Below are positions 61,317 to 64,000 of a DNA stretch of 64,000 nt, one piece after another. The number at the start of each line of letters is the position of its first letter. The stretch's first letter is position 1. Origin of the DNA: Oscillatoria nigro-viridis PCC 7112 (lineage in GTDB: Bacteria; Cyanobacteriota; Cyanobacteriia; Cyanobacteriales; Microcoleaceae). The DNA lies in assembly GCF_000317475.1 (NCBI RefSeq), contig NC_019729.1, positions 2,370,501 to 2,434,500 on the forward strand, in the 5' to 3' direction. The notes under the pieces are model-generated. The model worked only from the letters and a program-made list of their open reading frames with translations, had not been told where the DNA came from and made no database searches. Both the position numbers and the translations under genes were made by a program.

Positions 61317-62609
61317 ATGGACTATATCATCAGAAACACAATCACGCTCGGATTGCCTGCTTTAATGCTATTTTTAGCCATATTAGCTACAGGTAAAACA
61401 GGTGACGCAGCCGTTTGGTCGGGTTTGGTCAAAGTCGGCGGTTCCTTTGGTATGCTGATCGGTTTAGGTGTGTTGGTATTTGCAGGATTTGTTGCCAATT
61501 ATTTTAGTTATTTTGTGGTAGATAGCTTGCTGGTGAGATTTTATCAAAAGCGGCGAGAGTTGGAACAGCCAGAACAACTGGTAAAAGAAATTGATAAATT
61601 GCTGATTACCAACGACCTTAAAATCAAGCTCAAATGGGCGGTGATGCACAGCATCCCCAACAAAAACCTTAGCTTAAAGCACGTAATTTTAAAATGGTTT
61701 ATTATCGCAGCAACTGTAAATGCAGTATTGTCAATAGTCGGTTATTTGGGAGAATTTAACATTTTTTTTGAATTGAGTTCTCATTTTAAACTACAATATC
61801 TGCTGGTTGGTTTCTCTACTTTTATATTCTTCGCTCTCGTGCGCTCAAAAAAAATATGGCTGCTGGTGAGCGCATTTTGCATTATCATTAATTTGGCGGA
61901 AATTGTTCCTTGGTACTTTCCAGGGCCAGCATTTGCAGGAGCAACGCCCGGACACAACTTGCGGATTTTGCATTCAAATGTTTTAAGGAGTAATCGGCGA
62001 TATTCTGAGGTGATATCGCTGGTTAAAGCAGAACAACCGGATATCGCCGTTTTTGTAGAAGTCAACTCATCTTGGGCAAAAGAGTTATCGGTTTTAAGCG
62101 AAATTTTTCCTTACTCTTCTACCCAGCAAGAATCTGAGAGATTTGGCAGTGCAATATACAGCAGGCTGCCTTTAGAAAATTCTTCGGTTAAAGCTTTTTC
62201 AAATCAAAGAAAGAGCTTGTCGGCGGATGTTAAATTTCAAGGTAAAATCATTTCTTTGATTCTTGCTCATCCCACTGTGCCGATCAAACAGCACAGTTTT
62301 ATCAATCGCAACGAACAGCTAGCAGCCATCGGCGAGTATGCAGCCCAACTAAAAAATCCCGTGATTGTGGTTGGGGATTTAAATACCACAATGTGGTCGC
62401 CATTCTACAAAAATATGGTAAAAACCGGAAATTTGCGAAATGCGCGATCGGGCTTTGGCATTTTACCGACTTGGCCGACTTTTATGCCGCTGGCTTATAT
62501 TCCGATCGATCACTTTCTAGTCAGCAAAGAAATTGGTGTTTTGAAGATGCGTACTGGCCGCAATGTCGGTTCGGATCATTTGCCGTTAATTACAGATTTG
62601 GTGATTTGA
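61317..62609 (+). CDS. membrane protein with C-terminal endonuclease/exonuclease/phosphatase domain
   Basis: 430 aa fusion. Residues 1-115 (MDYIIRNTITLGLPALMLFL to KLKWAV) look like a separate small cyanobacterial membrane protein with two hydrophobic segments and a charged tail. Then three or so membrane helices (about 120-205), followed by an EEP (DNase I-like) domain from about 215: LRILHSNVLRSNRRYSEVIS, DIAVFVEVN (Glu), SAIYSRLPLE, VVGDLNTTMWSPFY (Asp-x-Asn) and IDHFLVSKEI...GSDHLPLI (Asp/His). All catalytic features are present. Likely membrane-bound with the active domain outside or inside; substrate unknown. Start is two bases after the TATA-like TGTATA near the STRR. Confidence 0.88.
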   Translation: MDYIIRNTITLGLPALMLFLAILATGKTGDAAVWSGLVKVGGSFGMLIGLGVLVFAGFVANYFSYFVVDSLLVRFYQKRRELEQPEQLVKEIDKLLITNDLKIKLKWAVMHSIPNKNLSLKHVILKWFIIAATVNAVLSIVGYLGEFNIFFELSSHFKLQYLLVGFSTFIFFALVRSKKIWLLVSAFCIIINLAEIVPWYFPGPAFAGATPGHNLRILHSNVLRSNRRYSEVISLVKAEQPDIAVFVEVNSSWAKELSVLSEIFPYSSTQQESERFGSAIYSRLPLENSSVKAFSNQRKSLSADVKFQGKIISLILAHPTVPIKQHSFINRNEQLAAIGEYAAQLKNPVIVVGDLNTTMWSPFYKNMVKTGNLRNARSGFGILPTWPTFMPLAYIPIDHFLVSKEIGVLKMRTGRNVGSDHLPLITDLVI

Positions 62610-62660
62610 AGGAAGTTAAAGCAGTGACTGATTAGAAATCCGATATTTCATTATTTTTAG

Positions 62661-62871
62661 GAACGGGCAAGATGCCCGTTCCACAATAAAACTGAATTTT
62701 TGTGGAACAGGCATCTTGCCTGTTCTTCCCACAATAAAGCTGAATTTTTGTGGAACAGGCATCTTGCCTGTTCTTCCCACAATAAAGCTGAATTTTTGTG
62801 GAACAGGCATCTTGCCTGTTCTTCCCACAATAAAGCTGAATTTTTGTGGAACAGGCATCTTGCCTGTTCTT
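62661..62871. repeat. 48-bp tandem repeat, about four copies
   Basis: Unit starting TTCCCACAATAAAGCTGAAT and continuing with GGAACAGGCATCTTGCCTGTT, length 48. The first copy is diverged. Since 48 is divisible by three, it gives repeated 16-residue peptides (RTGKMPVPQKFSFIVG type) in minus-strand frames, which should not be read as a protein. Each unit contains a GAACAGGC...GCCTGTTC hairpin. Confidence 0.92.
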
Positions 62872-62912
62872 GATGATTTGACAGTGCAATGAAAGTAATA
62901 TATAATATAAAA

Positions 62913-64000
62913 TTATATGACTTTTATTCGGTCCAATTCTGCTTCTAAGTTCTCGATTAAATTATTTATTAACTGTAACTGGTACTGTTGAACATTCATA
63001 TTTAATGGCTCTTTGCTGTCTTGAAAACAGATAACTTTTCCAGCGATTTCCTTGTAGTGTTGCAGCATGGAAAAAGTATCGGTGCTAAAGCGAGCGAGAT
63101 AGTTTTTAGCAGCCTCGCTGCAAATTTCCGTTACTTGATTTAGATAAGCTTCGGACGATTCAGGCGGCTTTTCATTCCCAGTTCTTTTATTCAAAATATA
63201 GCTAGCACCGCCGACTACTGCGGCTCCCACAGGCCCGCCCAACAGCCAACCTAAGCCGGTGGCGATCGCCACTGGAGCCACTTCGCTGTCGATCGACTTT
63301 TGAGGTGGAGGTGGCGGCGGTTCCGGCAAGGTGACTTGCGGGGATGGAGGAAAGGAAATCAAAAGTGCGATCGGCTGTTCTTTCTCAAAGAATTCGCAAG
63401 CTTTATTTACCCATTCTGCGATGGTTTGCTGCTGATGTAAGACCTCTCGCTGAAATTTTAGCTTCCACGCATCAAAACTTCCTTCCTGGAGCGACAGCGC
63501 CATTTCCGATTGATACCGCTGCAAAAGTGTCGGCTGGTAAAGCCAAATCTCGAAATCGGAAACGCTGGCTTGAAAGCCTTTTGATATCAGTTTTTCAGCT
63601 TTTTGTTGAATTTCAATTTTGTCTTTGTGCTTTTTTTGAGCTGCGGCTATTTCTGCGGTGACAGTTTCAGCTTTAGCTCGGAGAGAGTGGCCAATTTTAG
63701 TAGCTATAGCTTCAATTCTGGGCAACTTAACTGTTAGTTGTTCCTGTTGAGCTGCCACAATACTTTGCAAAGCCGATTCAAACGCGGCAATTCCTGTAGT
63801 TTGGGCGGCCGCCACATCTCCTTTCAGCCTCGCCCTCAAAGCCGGCAAAGCATCGACGCGGTAGATATTGCTGATATTGTTCGGCAAGTTCGAGCGAAAA
63901 CTTTCGGCAACAAACAACAAGCGATTGTAAACTTGTTTTTGCTCGTCTGGTTCGAGTAGATTGAGAAAATTGGCAACAAAGAGTACAGTGTTGATGTTGC
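62913..64000 (-). CDS. dynamin-like GTPase, C-terminal part (gene continues past window end)
   Basis: Open frame continues without stop to the window edge. The visible 335+ residues include TVLFVANFLNLLEPDEQKQV and YNRLLFVAESFRSNLPNNIS, a pattern of the dynamin-family G domain and its alpha/beta neighbours, then ISNIYRVDALPALRARLKGD. Long helical segments rich in Ala/Lys/Glu (about 75-185) follow, a Pro stretch (LPEPPPPPPQ), a hydrophobic hairpin (VAIATGLGWLLGGPVGAAVVGGASYI) that could be a membrane paddle, and a helical end. The Gly-rich P-loop is outside the window. Bacterial dynamin-like protein is the best reading. Confidence 0.72.
   Translation of the reverse strand, partial: NINTVLFVANFLNLLEPDEQKQVYNRLLFVAESFRSNLPNNISNIYRVDALPALRARLKGDVAAAQTTGIAAFESALQSIVAAQQEQLTVKLPRIEAIATKIGHSLRAKAETVTAEIAAAQKKHKDKIEIQQKAEKLISKGFQASVSDFEIWLYQPTLLQRYQSEMALSLQEGSFDAWKLKFQREVLHQQQTIAEWVNKACEFFEKEQPIALLISFPPSPQVTLPEPPPPPPQKSIDSEVAPVAIATGLGWLLGGPVGAAVVGGASYILNKRTGNEKPPESSEAYLNQVTEICSEAAKNYLARFSTDTFSMLQHYKEIAGKVICFQDSKEPLNMNVQQYQLQLINNLIENLEAELDRIKVI

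Noticed and set aside
62661-62871. Possible CRISPR array
   Set aside because: The units are continuous tandem repeats with no unique spacers, and no cas genes are nearby.
62616-62889. Two frames with 16-residue repeated peptides
   Set aside because: Products of the 48-bp tandem repeat whose length is divisible by three.

Overview
The window is chromosomal DNA of a cyanobacterium. It carries psaA and psaB (photosystem I), a CO2-uptake NDH-1 cluster (ndhF4, a beta-carbonic anhydrase, ndhD4, cupB), a fibrillin/PAP protein, a DUF3134 protein next to mraY, a KaiB-domain protein, and many HIP1-like GCGATCGC sites. The heavy load of insertion sequences, palindromic repeats and heptanucleotide tandem repeats suggests a filamentous Oscillatoriales type (Microcoleus or Oscillatoria-like). 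That lineage call is inference; no rRNA gene is present.

Layout. 0-4.2 kb: an FHA/zinc-ribbon Ser/Thr kinase (cut by the window edge) and a zinc-ribbon/kinase-like/PP2C phosphatase, both on the minus strand. 4.5-6.2 kb: a complete IS4-superfamily element with 19-bp terminal inverted repeats and a 7-bp target duplication, whose transposase is frameshifted. 6.3-16.2 kb: recJ, a PD-(D/E)XK nuclease, a ParDE/RelE-type toxin-antitoxin pair, a Uma2 nuclease, a solo tnpB element, small regulators, a fibrillin and a glycosyltransferase. 16.5-20.1 kb: DUF3134, mraY, an L,D-transpeptidase and a GT2 glycosyltransferase. 20.6-27 kb: the NDH-1MS' CO2-uptake cluster.

27-36 kb is the accessory core. It holds a tandem array of four very small XRE-type HTH genes, one split by a tnpB element. 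It also holds an exported truncated haemoglobin gene split by an IS1634-family element, a small exported Cys-containing protein, a DUF1877 gene and two overlapping small unknown genes. 36.3-41 kb is psaA-psaB with a terminator. 41-52 kb: a Pro-rich lipoprotein, arsM, a two-gene operon with a DUF2726 nuclease-like protein, a thioredoxin-NHL protein, a KaiB-domain fusion, pilT and an amidase. 52-56 kb: a CPA2 antiporter whose stop codon lies in the target duplication of a second, almost identical IS1634 copy; that copy is frameshifted in a T run. 56-64 kb: a DUF1400 hydrolase, a small membrane protein, ilvC, a VOC protein, a fused membrane/EEP nuclease-phosphatase, a 48-bp tandem repeat and the 3' part of a dynamin-like GTPase gene.

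How the genes fit together: ndhF4, ndhD4, cupB and the exported carbonic anhydrase point to one thylakoid CO2-hydration machine. PsaA and PsaB form the photosystem I core that would drive cyclic electron flow to it. No tRNA, rRNA or CRISPR array was seen. The most striking items are the XRE cassette array with its reconstructable tnpB empty site, the IS-split exported globin, and the carbonic anhydrase embedded in the CO2-uptake operon.
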